Positions 11,066-22,208 of a stretch of 64,000 nt of DNA are shown here, piece by piece. The stretch covers positions 1,798,001-1,862,000 of the forward strand of contig CP071493.1 in NCBI GenBank assembly GCA_017354895.1, in the 5' to 3' direction. Within the stretch, counting starts at the first letter, position 1; every line of letters begins with the position of its first letter. The stretch comes from Podospora comata. Lineage: Eukaryota; Ascomycota; Sordariomycetes; Sordariales; Podosporaceae. Made by a program: the position numbers and the translations under genes. Under the pieces are notes generated by a model. It was not told the DNA's origin. It was given only the letters and a program-made list of their open reading frames with translations, and ran no database searches.

Positions 11066-12707
11066 ATGCAAATCGTCAAAGCGTTCGCGACCGGCCTCCT
11101 CCTCCTTCTCGCCAACCATGCCGGCGTCCTCGCTCAGGACCCGGGTGCCGGCGCACCCGATAACTCCAATCCCCTAGCCATCTACCCACCATGTGCTGTG
11201 AGTCCCGTCTTCCCCATGCTACTATTCACAAAACTAACTTGCGCATCAAGCAAAACTGCATCATCACCGCTTTCACAAACCACACCTTCTGCTCCTCCCC
11301 CCTAGACCAAGAATGCACCTGCACCTCCCCCGACTTCAATGGCTTTATGCACGAGTGCATCTTGGCCACCTGCACCATCCGCGAAGCCCTCTTCACCCAC
11401 AACATCTCCTCCACCACCTGCCAAGTCCCCGTCTTTGACCGCTCCCCGGAAATCATTCGTGAGACCGCTGCCATGCTCATCACCATTTGCCTCCTCGTCG
11501 CCGCAAGAATAGGTTACAAGATCTACTACGCCGAAGGGGACAGGTTCATGTTTTCCCGGCCAAAGGCGCATACCACTTCCCAGAACGGGCTCTGGTGGGA
11601 CGACTACGCGCTGGTTTTCCTGCTCCTGTGCGGTGGGATACCAGCCATGGTGTTGACCATCTTCTTTTTGGCGCCAAATGGCCTGGGGAAGGATATGTGG
11701 GCTGTCCCGTTTGAGGACATTGACAAGCTTTTCAAATTCAGCTTTGTTTCCGGGGTGTTGTATCTACCTCAGGTGGCGGCCTTGAAGCTGACGTTTTTGT
11801 TCTTCTACCTGAGGATCTTCCCCTCGCCAGGGACCAGGAGGGTGATTTGGGGGACGATTGTCTTTACCAGCTTGTACGGGTTGACGTTTTTCCTTTTGGC
11901 CATCTTCCAGTGCTCGCCGATTGAGGATTGGTACAAGTGGGATGGCACCGGGACGGGGAAGTGTCTGAACAAGGATGCCATACAGTGGAGCTGCGCGATT
12001 ATCAGTATTGTGCTGGATGTGTGGATGATTGGGATTCCGCTTTGGAGCATGAGGATTGTGAAGCTGCATTGGAAGAAGAAGGTCGGGGTGGGGGCTATGT
12101 TTGCTGTTGGTTTATTGTACGTTTCCCTACGTTGCCCATCCCGGCTTCAAACCATAATCAAAGAGTGCCTGACTGACCTTTCAACAGGGTAACCATCGTC
12201 TGCTGCATCCGACTGCGGTACATCGCCGACATCACCAGCTCGCAAAACCCAACCCAAGATCTCTTCAACATCATCCGGTGGTCCACGATCGAAGGCTTCA
12301 CCAGCTCGGTCTGCGCCTGCATGCCCTTCATCAGACAAGTCCTGGTGCGCATCTTCCCCAAGGCGATGCGCACAGGAACAACAAAGAAGTCGACCTACGC
12401 CTACAATGTGCACAGCTTCGGAAACACCCTCAAGGGCCACGGTGTCTCTGTCAACTCCGACATGACAGTCACTGTTAACGACCCAGGGTTAAACGGAAAG
12501 GTCTGCCACAAAGACTTTCCATATCCCTACAACGTGCCACACTCGGAATCCACAGCCGCGTTGGCTGAGCGTGAAGGGGCAAACAGAGATGGGCAAGCCC
12601 AATATCAGGGGAGCGATGGGACGTCTGTGATCATTGTTCAGGGGAACACTCCGCCTCCATCAGGAGACATTCCTTTGACAAATGTTCACCGGCCTCAAAG
12701 ATATTAA
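11066..12707 (+). CDS. CFEM-domain, Pth11-like seven-TM receptor
   Basis: Cell-surface receptor-like protein of 505 residues in three exons: 11066-11197, 11251-12116 and 12188-12707. A signal peptide (about 1-22) is followed by an extracellular cysteine-rich CFEM domain (PPCAQNC, FCSS, QECTC, HECILATC). Seven hydrophobic segments follow, including WWDDYALVFLLLCGG, LYLPQVAALKLTFLFFYLRI and WSCAIISIVLDVWMIGIPLW. The cytoplasmic tail is hydrophilic and about 150 residues long. The CFEM plus seven-TM layout is that of Pth11-type fungal receptors, which sense surfaces or host cues in Magnaporthe. The ligand is unknown. Intron 1 (53 bases) carries a CTAAC branch-like site. Confidence 0.9.
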
Positions 12708-13452
12708 TGATTTATGTTAAGTGTATAATTAGTTTCAAACAAAGACCGAAGATGTTTTCTCTTCTTCAGTTCGTTATCTTCAGGATGAGGTATGCCTTGT
12801 GGTCAGGGGTTCAAGGGCTCAATATTACCATAGTTACTGAAACCTCAAACAATTTGAACCACCAGAAAGTATGAGATTCTTTAGCAGCAAGATTTGTTTA
12901 GTATTTTTTCCATCGGGGCGGACAGTAAACTGATCCATGGCATAGTGGCGGGAGGCTGTTTCATAATTCAGGGTCTAACCCTAACCCTTTAGCGGCATAC
13001 TATGTATCAAACCCATATTCTACCAGCCTTTCTCACATTGTATATAGAAAGCTCAACAATGGCTATACTATCTTCACTTCCCCTCCTCAATACATGTCAA
13101 TTATCTTCACCATCACAACATCAAACCAGCCTTCTTCTCAATGACCTTCTCATCTGTTCAAACATTGGATTCCCCGCACATCTTGGCTGCAGTTCCATCC
13201 TCCCCACATTGCGAGCGGCCGGGGTGGGCGCCTCTGCCCCTGCCGTGGCAAATGACAGCACGAAGCTGAAATCCGAAACAATGGAGCGGCGCAGTCAACA
13301 GAGCTGAATGGGTTCGTTTCTTGTTGCTCTCGTGGAATTCCCGCATTTCCCTTCTTCATGTCTATCTGAAGCAAGTTGCTTGCTGTCTGTGTCAGCGATC
13401 GCCAACCTTCCCCACATCTCCAACTCGCACTAGCTAACACCAATCACCAACG
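12708..13452. other. Intergenic with a short telomere-like repeat
   Basis: About 745 bases without a supportable gene. Near 12976-12989 it contains two tandem CCCTAA-type units (TAACCCTAACCC). This matches the fungal telomere hexamer but is too short to call an old chromosome end. The part before 13453 is probably the promoter and 5' UTR of the next gene. Confidence 0.35.
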
Positions 13453-14877
13453 ATGCCCAGTAAAGGGGTCCAAGTCTTCACTTACATCGGTGTACCCGAT
13501 ATCTCCCTTGAGCTCTCGGTCCCCAAGCAAACCATCACCCGACGAGACCAAGGCTTCTGGAGTGGCTCCCTCGAAGTCGAAGCCCGCAACATCGATAGTT
13601 TCTTCAACAAAAAAGGTCGCTTCACCTTCAAAGTCTTCCACCGCGGCAACCAAATCACAGAACAATGGATCGACGTCAACGCCCTAACCGGCAACGCCAG
13701 CGGCGGCACAATGGAATCCATAGCCGATACACCCTCCATCTTCCACGACAACTTCATCATCTCCTACGGCCTCTACGAAGCCGGGCCCGGTCATGACCCC
13801 CTTCCCAACCAACACCAATGCTACGTGACCGTGACCCAAAACTACACCAACTGGATCACCAACCTCGCCCCCCCAGGCTCAGATTTTGAAAAGAAACCCT
13901 TCCACCGCCTCGTCCTCCCCTCCGCTCACGACGTGGGCATGAACAGCATGGAATCCAGCGCCGCCCTCCTCCGCAAAGTAGGCGGCGCCGTCGTCTCAAC
14001 AATGCTCGCCCGCACCGACGACATGGTCTGCCGGGTGGTCGACAAGCTCTCGGGGTACCCCATCGAGCTCATAGCCCCCAACATCATCTACAGCCTCTCC
14101 ATCACGCAAAAAGACTCGTTGGAATCCATGCTCCGGATCGGAGCGCGGTACTTTGAGTTTCGTCCCGCCAGACTCCACAGCAGCATCCGTGGCCGGGACG
14201 CGTTGCCGGACAAGCTGTATTTTATGCACAGCGCCATCCCAGGTATGGGGTATGACACCTTCCTGGAAGGCATCGTCAAGTTCCTCCGTGCCAACAAGAA
14301 TGAAATAATTGTGGTGCAACTCCGGTGGGATGGCGTCCCGTCTGACTGTGCCCATCCTTCCAGCGAGGAGAAGAAGCAGTATCTTGAGAAGGCGATCCGT
14401 GATCATGCCGGGGGTGAGATCAACGTGGGCAATCTGGATGACATGAAACACCGGACTATTTCTGAGTTGAGGAGGGATAAGAAGAGGTTGCTTATGCTTG
14501 ATAGTGTGGATACTTTGTCGACTTATACTGATGATGGAAATGCCACGATCAACGGGCAGAGTATTGTGGATGCTCTCCCGCGGGTGTTGGAGGATAGGGG
14601 GGCGCAGAGGAGGGCTGGGTTTGTGTTGATCCAGTGTCAGGCTACGGCGACTAATATCCAGAAGGCGCTGTTGCATTCGATAAAGGATGCGGGGGTGACG
14701 ACGAGTGTGTTGTTGGCAACGAAGGGGTTGTGCGATCATAAGACGCTGCCGTGGTGTAGGGATAATGTGGTGGATCGGTGTGAGCTGGGGAAGACGGTGG
14801 TGTTGATGAATGATTGGCTTGATGGGGCGACGGTGGATGTGGCGGTTGGGCTGAGTAGGAGGAGGTTGGCAAAATGA
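13453..14877 (+). CDS. PLC-like phosphodiesterase (TIM-barrel)
   Basis: A 474-residue single-exon protein. The first ~140 residues look like a beta-rich domain (VQVFTYIGVPDISLELSV). From residue ~150 the sequence fits the catalytic barrel of PI-PLC-like phosphodiesterases. LVLPSAHDVGMNS, with a His near residue 159, matches the usual first catalytic histidine region. SMLRIGARYFEFRPA matches the strand bearing the family's conserved acidic residue, and YFMHS near 258 the second histidine region. FLRANKNEIIVVQLRW follows. Eukaryotic PLC EF-hand and C2 parts are absent, and so is a clear signal peptide, so an intracellular enzyme is likely. The substrate, a phosphodiester lipid or GPI-like headgroup, is inference. 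Confidence 0.82.
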   Translation: MPSKGVQVFTYIGVPDISLELSVPKQTITRRDQGFWSGSLEVEARNIDSFFNKKGRFTFKVFHRGNQITEQWIDVNALTGNASGGTMESIADTPSIFHDNFIISYGLYEAGPGHDPLPNQHQCYVTVTQNYTNWITNLAPPGSDFEKKPFHRLVLPSAHDVGMNSMESSAALLRKVGGAVVSTMLARTDDMVCRVVDKLSGYPIELIAPNIIYSLSITQKDSLESMLRIGARYFEFRPARLHSSIRGRDALPDKLYFMHSAIPGMGYDTFLEGIVKFLRANKNEIIVVQLRWDGVPSDCAHPSSEEKKQYLEKAIRDHAGGEINVGNLDDMKHRTISELRRDKKRLLMLDSVDTLSTYTDDGNATINGQSIVDALPRVLEDRGAQRRAGFVLIQCQATATNIQKALLHSIKDAGVTTSVLLATKGLCDHKTLPWCRDNVVDRCELGKTVVLMNDWLDGATVDVAVGLSRRRLAK

Positions 14878-17800
14878 GGGAGGAATGATTTCGAAAGGTG
14901 ATGTGAAGAATTTATGAGTAGTTTCTCTAGCGATCTGGGTGGCTGTTTTCTGGGTTTCGATCTGGTAGTCTTTTTTTCAGCGAGCTCCGGTGGTTTTATA
15001 TACCTTATGACGGCTATGTATGAATCGTTGATTTTGAACCCTCATTGAAAATGGGAGAGCGCAGCTACGAATGATATCCCGGATGGTTGAAGACTTGCCT
15101 TTAGTTGGGCAATTTCGCAACTGAGGTCATCTGGGGCCAGATATTGGACCAGAGTGGAAGGCGTGTGTCTGTTTCCAACACTTGCTCCTTCCTCAACCTT
15201 GGATACGAATCACGGGTCACTCATTCTCTTACCCTCTACGTCACTCGGAGGTTAGCGTTCGCGGCGAGCGAGGACGTCGTTCTCGACGCCACGTTGCACT
15301 TGTAGTTTTCACCATTATGACCTGAAAATATTGCATACCCTACCTACTGGAAGTATTAACCTGCCAAATCAAATCAGGTATTCCAATCTCAACTTTGTTT
15401 GCCCTATGTTGATTATTCATCACTCAGCCACTTGCTCGCTCACTCACTCACTCGACTTATCTCATTCGTTCATTTCTCAACCTCACACCATATCATCTCA
15501 CACATAAAACCCCAAGTGTACAAATTCTCACAACCTAAACTCACACTATCCTCGTCCATGAGTCCCAACCTATCTCATATCTCGATCTCCATCTCGATTG
15601 GCTACTCACCGACGTCACCGTCACACAACACGCCCCCATCCCCACGGCTCTACCTTCCACAATCTCGATAGCGCCCATCATCCGAAGCTACTTGTGAAAC
15701 ATTTCTCCCACCGTTCCCAAAACGGAGCCATGGCAGTGGTAACTTGCATAGGTGACACTGACAGCTGTCACCCGACTTGGTTCAACATACCTACCGAGTC
15801 ATCAACATGCAGAACCTTGACCCAACTATCTGGGGCAGTTGACAAAGTCCCCGACCCTCGCGAGGTAACAGTTCACGAAGAATAGTGAACCGCCAGAGCG
15901 GCCGAACAATGCATAATCCGGCGTTTGACTTACAAATAGGCGAATTTTTGAGGGGAGGAGTCGGACCGAGGCTATGATGAGGATGAGACTCGCAAATGCC
16001 TGGCTCAAGACCTATGTATCCTCAGCTAATGGAACTTCTTTGATACGTAGCTACTTAGAGACCTATATGGCGCTTCGTAGACATTCTCAGCTGAATGAGC
16101 ATGATCATAAGGCTAGGTGTGGGTGTATGAAACCCGGGGTGAGAAGCACAACATCCCCAAACATTCACACAGCAGCATGGCGGAGGATTGGAACCACGTG
16201 TTTGTTTTTTATGGACGAACCTTTTAATTTATGCAGGGCCCTCCTCCATAACACATCAAGTAGGTAGTCAGGGTATGCTGTACCTCTGTGTCATAAACTG
16301 CCGTGCGAGGCAAGAAGAGAACCGAGTGCTTCCGGACCTGCGTTAGTCAGCCTGACCCTGCGTGATGCAGCATGCAAGTTGATGACCTCAGATAAACAAA
16401 TTCTTGACAGAGAAACCGCTGGGTATCCTCAAACCCGATGATCTTATGCCGTGTCGATGTGTAGTGAAGATATCGCATGGTACGGGTATCTGACCAACAA
16501 CACCCATGTGTTGTTCAAAACAGGGATCCAACATTACAGAGCTTTGGGTCATCTCATTATTATTGGGTTGTGGCATGTGAAATAACCGATTCTCGCTTGC
16601 AAAAGTGAATCTCGGGTAACCCCATTACAAAAAAACAAAAAGTCAACACAGCCCCCCGTTAGTGAGGCTTGACATTTCTGACCTAGCCATCTGTCAGGTC
16701 GTTGGCATCGGAGTCTGGGAGGCCAGGTCTCGTCTGGGGTGTCACACAACAAGCTAATGCTGACGTAGGGTCAAGTTGGTGGTGACGGGAGGACAACAAC
16801 CTCATGCGGTGTGATGAAGACACAGGAGAGAGGAGACCTCACACAACGAAGTTGAGCTCCCCAGCCTCCGCTGGTAGTATCTGGCGTCATTGGGGAAACG
16901 CAGGACAAGTGACAAAAGAATCCTGAAACTCAGATTCCGAATATCACAAACACGCATCAGCCAACGAGAGCAGAGGAAAAGAAATCCCGGTCTTTGGGTA
17001 GGGACTGTTGTGCTGTTCCACGCAGGGAGGCTATGGGCTTCGGCTCTTGGTGAGACCGCAACCATGTGTGCGCCCGCCCATTGTATATCCACCGAGACCG
17101 TGACGGGGCGGAAAAGGCGGGAAAGCTAGATAATTGCTCGCCAACAAGCACGCGGTCTCAAGCCACGCGCGCCCACCTACCTTACCTACCACTGCCGATT
17201 CCGATTCCGGTTCCGATGTCGATCCATGGGCGGGCGATACAGACGGATACCTTACCGGCGCAAAGGTCAATGACGTCCCCCCAGCTTCCCCCCATCGCGT
17301 TTCAGCCTCCTTTGTCACATCAAGACGTCAGAGACTCGGATATCCCGTACCACCCCTCGACCCGAGAGAGAGGAACCGAACCGCTCCAAGACAGAACACC
17401 ACTTCCCCAGTTTCAGAAAAGAAGGAATCCACATTCCATGCAAAGCTGTGGTAACCACCATAGCAACAAACCCCGCCTACACCCGCCCGCGCGTGAGAGT
17501 GCGTGCGTATCTGGGATGTTGTGGGACGTGTCAACAAAGCTTCTGTCTGTCGAGTCCGAGGTGCGGAACGATCCGTTGTGCGACCCTTCTTCGAACCACC
17601 CTCCTTCCCCACAGTAAAGCCGGGAGTCGGGACGCCACATCAAGTTTATCGTGACCGATCCGATCTTGTTCCTTGATCCAACTTCGTCTCATGTCCGACT
17701 CTCTGCTTGCGGAAGGGGTCGGGTAAAGGTCGCCGATCCACCCCCCGTTGTTACAATAGCCAAGGCATCAAAAACAAGCAACAGACAAAGTTCAACAAAC

Positions 17801-18166
17801 AAAACACTACAATATATATTGCTGAGCCTATGATTCTAATCGAGAAAACAGAAAACAAAAACAAGTAGTGGTATCCAAACATGATTGATCGTAAACGTTT
17901 TTTTATCCAGACTACCTCGGGCCTCCTCAAGGGCTGAACCAAAGGGAGAAACAAAAGACTTGCCCAAGGACAAGTCATGCCAGATACAATGAACAGAAGA
18001 GTCCGTCCCAGACAGGAGACAGCCACACATACACAAGTAAACAAACAAACACACACACTCCCAATTCCCTATCAGGTGTTTGTGAATTTTTCCATGGCAA
18101 TTCACACCGTCGGCCTTGTAGAAAGCGGATCCAAAAAAGATATCCTGGTCGTTCGTTACAAATCCT
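14878..18166. other. 3.3-kb gene-poor stretch
   Basis: No gene can be supported here. A plus-strand frame of 183 codons (17066-17617) and an overlapping one of 106 codons (17134-17454) are proline-, serine- and arginine-rich and look like non-coding sequence read through. CTCACTCACTCA repeats occur near 15430-15450 and a GATTCCGATTCCGGTTCCGAT run near 17197-17217. The right end (about 17.8-18.16 kb) is probably 3' UTR of the minus-strand secreted-protein gene. Confidence 0.4.
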
Positions 18167-19117
18167 TTACATGCCTTTCTCGAGACCGCAGAGGACCTCG
18201 ATGACGGTCGGGCCGGGCTCGATGTTGAGGCCAACGCCATCCTCAGCCTCCATCCCGCGAATGTAGGCGTTCTCGGCAGTTCCGTCGGGGTAGATGGACG
18301 AATCAACACCGCCCTGGGACATGCGGCAGCCGGGGAAGTCCATGTTGTAAGCCTGGGCAACGAGGGAAGAGCAGTCGGCGCCGGACCACCCCTTGTTACT
18401 AGTGTTCTCGAAGTCGAACTCGGCCCAGTTGCCGGCGTATTGGCCGTGGCTGGTGGTGGGGACAGAGTTTGGCGCGAAGGCGCAAACACCCTGTGTGTTG
18501 GAATCGGCAACAACAGACTTGGTCTCGCCGGGTTGGAGCTTGAAAACGAGCTGATTCTGACCCTCGACCTTGAAGGAGCCAGTCACACCACCATCGGCAC
18601 CGATCTTGTTGAAGCAAATGACCTCATAGGGGACCTTGCCGACGTTCTTGTAGTTCTGAACGTACTTGTATTTCTTGGAGGCCTTGGTGGAAACGACCTG
18701 GAGGTTGGAGTTCCATGGGCAGCCGTTAGCAGTGCCGGTGTTACCGGTGTAATGAATCTGCTCCCAGGTGACACGCTTGGCCTTCCTCTTGCTGGAGCCG
18801 CAGAAGGGTTTGTAACCATCTTCCGAGTCAGAGTCGTTGCTGTCCTCGCTCTCCTCCTTAGCAGGGGCGGGAGCAGGAGCGGGCTCGGGCTTGGGCGAAG
18901 GAGAGGGCTCTACAGCTGCGATGGATGCCTTGGGAGGTTCGGGAGCGGGTTCAGGGGCCGTCTCAGTTGGCTCAGGGAGGGGCTTGTGAATGGCCTTGAG
19001 GAAGGTGATACCGCCTTCGCGCTTCTCATGGATGCTGCGGTGGAGGTGGGCATGGCCGGAAGGGTGGGCAGTGGCGGTGAGCGCACCGGCGAGGAGCAGA
19101 AGGTGGGAGAGTTGCAT
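18167..19117 (-). CDS. Secreted Asp f 4-type allergen-like protein
   Basis: A 316-residue single-exon secreted protein. The start is the ATG at 19117 in CACCATGC context; an upstream in-frame TTG at 19132 is unlikely. A signal peptide (MQLSHLLLLAGALTATA) is followed by a His-rich stretch and then a Pro/Glu/Ala/Lys linker (about 50-105). From about residue 110 it matches the pattern of Aspergillus fumigatus Asp f 4: WEQIHYTGNTG, then KKYKYVQNYKN, then CFNKIGADGGVTGSF, then LQPGETKSVVADSNTQG, then QYAGNWAEFDFENTSNKGWSG, and PGPTVIEVL near the end. Cysteines in the core suggest disulfides. The family's molecular function is not known; a cell-surface or extracellular role is inferred from the signal peptide. 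Confidence 0.85.
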   Translation of the reverse strand: MQLSHLLLLAGALTATAHPSGHAHLHRSIHEKREGGITFLKAIHKPLPEPTETAPEPAPEPPKASIAAVEPSPSPKPEPAPAPAPAKEESEDSNDSDSEDGYKPFCGSSKRKAKRVTWEQIHYTGNTGTANGCPWNSNLQVVSTKASKKYKYVQNYKNVGKVPYEVICFNKIGADGGVTGSFKVEGQNQLVFKLQPGETKSVVADSNTQGVCAFAPNSVPTTSHGQYAGNWAEFDFENTSNKGWSGADCSSLVAQAYNMDFPGCRMSQGGVDSSIYPDGTAENAYIRGMEAEDGVGLNIEPGPTVIEVLCGLEKGM

Positions 19118-20971
19118 GGTGAAAGGATCCAAAGGTCGTCAAAATATATAAACTTGGCCCAAAAATCCCGTCTATGTGAATCGTATATGGTCGTTGAATC
19201 GATGCGCTGCCGTTGATTGATGCTCCAAGTAACAATGTTTTGCAATTGATGCTTGGTGTCCAAAGAAGGGAGCGTGGTGAAAAAGGTGAAGATATCGTTG
19301 CTATGGGGAGCAGCGGAGAGGCGTTCGTGCTTTTTATCAAAAGAATGTCGCGAGATACAAGATCTCTGTAATGAGTGGATGGAAGCGCGAAAGGCGATGT
19401 TCGGCGAACAAAGAGGTTGGAGAGAGGGAAAAACGAAAAAGGAGAGACAAATACTTGAATGGGCGTGCGGCCAAAGGGGGAGCAGGGTGTGCAGGGGTGC
19501 CGAAATGAGCCTGGATGTTTCTGCCGCTGGCCAACCCTTGGCTCCAAGACCGACGATCCGCTGGCGTTTTGACGTGAGTGGTCGGACGGACCCCGTAATC
19601 AAACAAGGTTCACGCAGGTCCCAACTGCTTCCTATTGGTCGAACGAGGCCATGCTTTTCTTCCATCTCGACAGAACTCGCGAAGTGCTCATGGAAGCGGA
19701 CTCTTGAACGTGTCATCTGTGGACCCGTGCCACGCAATGCATCAGCGCATCTGGGATGCAGGTACTTGCGGCTTTTCTTGTTTTTTGTCATCAAACTCTT
19801 CCTGCTCTCGAGTCAACACCACGGCATATCGAGTGTCACACCCACAAGCGACAAGCGACCTCCACCGAACACAGGGGGAGCACAGCGGCCAAGAGATGCA
19901 AAGCGGAACTACTGGCCGTGCCCTGCTTCTGGACCTGCTGGTCTGGGCCAACTTGGGTCCAGAATCGAGATGAATTGGCACTGCGTACAGCGGAGTCACT
20001 AACATAATCCGCAATGCGGACCAGCATGTTGTGTTAAGCGCTCTCTTGGCCTTTAAAGCGTTTGATTGCAGCGTAGCGCGCCCTGGCAGCACAAGACGGG
20101 CCTACCCCAGGTCATTGTGCTCTGTTTCATCAAAACGCTGAAGGGAACGTTTGCAGGGGACTTCGACACCGTTTTTTTATGTGTCCACTGGCCCGTGATC
20201 CGATATCTTGTGTGACACTCGATCATGTTTCTTTCTGGCGGTTCGATATGCTGACCTCCTCACCAACCAAGCTGACCTTCCTCTTTTATTCTTGGACCAA
20301 GTGGGTGGCCATCGTCCAGAGCTGTGCCGCCGGGTGGCTTCCATTTGCGAAAGCCCAATTGAGCAGCCACTTTTCCCTGTGTGAAACATCCAATCTTTGG
20401 TTCGAGAAAGAAGAGATTGTCGTCTGATGAGATTAGCATATCTACCAGCGCAGTTGGCCAAGTTAACGTTTGTGTCCCCAGCACAGCAGACTTCTGCCAT
20501 GATAACAAAACATTTCTAATCGTCAACTGTCAAACGTGATATCGAACATGTCTTGATCCAGCCTGTGATGTTGGCTGTCACTGACAGCTCGCGTGCCCCA
20601 CAGCTACAGAAGCGCAAAAGTGGTCCAAGCTTTCTGTGCCCCGCGACAGACAGACGACGGCAAAGCTAGCTTGTGGATATTTTCTGATATCCCAAATTTG
20701 GCTTGCCCATCAAAATCGACGACAGCGACAATAGGAGCCCTCCCGTTGAAACTACGATACTCTGTCAAATCGATCATCGTGGCCTCGATCTTCGAACACA
20801 ACAGGATCACAAACACCAACGGTCCACAACCCTGGTTAAGGCCGCCAAACCCACCCGGCCGACAACCATCCCCCCAAAGGCCATAAGCAACTTCGGCGCA
20901 GCAGAGTATCCCCCCAGTTCGAACAAAAGAGGGGAAACCCCTAAACCGACCCCTCCACAAAACCCCCCATC
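19118..20971. promoter_or_regulatory. Divergent intergenic region, Asp f 4-like / RRP41
   Basis: About 1.85 kb between divergent starts. Long open frames overlap here on both strands (for example 19253-20002 plus and 18910-19794 minus), but they lack motifs, contradict each other, and the latter runs through the Asp f 4-type gene in another frame. The 0.9 kb left of 20.0 kb is likely promoter and 5' UTR of the secreted-protein gene. No specific operator was recognised. Confidence 0.35.
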
Positions 20972-21870
20972 ATGCCGCTCGACACATCAACCTACGGGCT
21001 CGCCCTCCTTCGCGTCGACGGACGGAGGTGGAACGAGCTCCGTCGCATCCACGGCCAAATCCGCACCCAAGCCGCAGCCGATGGCTCCTCCTACCTCGAA
21101 ATGGGCCACACAAAAGTCATGTGCGTCGTCACCGGCCCTAGCGAGCCCGGTCCGCGCCGTGGAGGAGCAGCAGGGGGAGCCAGCGGCGGCGGTGGATTGG
21201 GCGGGCAGTCTAAAGACGCAGAGGTGGTGGTCAACATCGTCATTGCTGGGTTCAGTTCGGTAGATAGGAAAAGAAGGGGGAGGGGTGACAAGTAAAGCCC
21301 TCTGCTATACACCATACCCCTTGGCGGCTCACAGTTATGCTAACAAAAAAACATAGGCGCACCCTAGAAATGCAATCCACCCTCTCCAACACCCTCGCCG
21401 CGACCCTCCACACCCATCTCTTCCCCCACTCCCAAATCAACATCTCCCTCCACGTCCTCTCCCAGGACGGCTCCCTCCTCGCAGCCCTCATCAACGCCGC
21501 CACGTTGGCGTGTGTGGACGCCGGTATCCCCATGACAGACTACGTGACCGCCTGCACGGCCGGTTCAACCTCAACCTACGCCGCCAACGACGAGGGCGCC
21601 GACCCGTTGCTCGATCTTAACCACCAGGAAGAGCAAGAACTACCCGGGCTGACAGTAGCCACCCTTGGTGAAAGCGACAAGGTCGTGGCGTTGGTGTGCG
21701 AGAGCAGAGTGCAGATCAGCCGGTTGGAGGGCATGCTGGCTGTGGGAGTGGACGGGTGTAAGCAAGTGAGAGAGATTCTGGATCAGGTTATCAAAGCGCA
21801 GGGGCGAAAGATGATATTGGAGGGGACGGTAGACAAGGGGACGGGACTCAATGATATGGATCTGGATTAA
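20972..21870 (+). CDS. SKI6: Exosome complex subunit RRP41/SKI6 (RNase PH-like)
   Basis: A 277-residue RNase PH-fold subunit of the RNA exosome ring, which trims and degrades RNA in nucleus and cytoplasm. Two exons, 20972-21291 and 21357-21870, joined in phase 2. The N-terminus RVDGRRWNELRRIHGQI and EMGHTKVMCVVTGPSEP are typical of RRP41. After the intron come LFPHSQINISLHVLSQDGS, then INAATLACVDAGIPM, then YVTACTAG, the family's core. A glycine-rich insertion (about 68-80) follows GPSEP and explains part of the extra length over yeast Ski6 (246 residues). In eukaryotes the subunit is thought to be structural. Confidence 0.95.
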
Positions 21871-22208
21871 GGCAGCATTGTCCCGTTGTCATATTGTATG
21901 TGTATCAGTGTGTTTGGTTGGAATGGCGTTTGGAGATAGGGTTTTATCCATCGGCCGGCGTTTTTGTCAGGAACTTTAACGATAACAGACATGGGAGCAA
22001 GGCAATGATTCAAAGGTGAGAAGAAGCCGGGCTCGTTTTGCTCTCATCAAAGTTCATTAATCCTCGTGGCCTTGAATTGGCTACCTACTTTTTGTGTTGC
22101 TGTGCTGTGTTGCCTCGGTCAAAGAATGCGCCAAACAAAACTCCCGTTACTGACCACCGGACAAAGAAGAGATAGAATACAACAAACTTTTGGTTTTCCT
22201 CCAAAATA
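21871..22208. other. Short convergent spacer
   Basis: About 340 bases between the 3' ends of RRP41 (plus) and the disulfide isomerase (minus). It should hold both 3' UTRs. Nothing else was seen. Confidence 0.4.

Noticed and set aside
13996-14739. 247-codon minus-strand frame
   Set aside because: Antisense to the PLC-like gene, without motifs.
17066-17617. 183-codon plus-strand frame
   Set aside because: Low complexity, overlapping frames of similar quality, no domain; treated as non-coding.
18440-19216. 258-codon plus-strand frame
   Set aside because: Antisense to the Asp f 4-type gene; Gly/Leu/Val-rich composition typical of a shadow.
18910-19794. 294-codon minus-strand frame
   Set aside because: Overlaps the start of the Asp f 4-type gene in another frame and has no motif.
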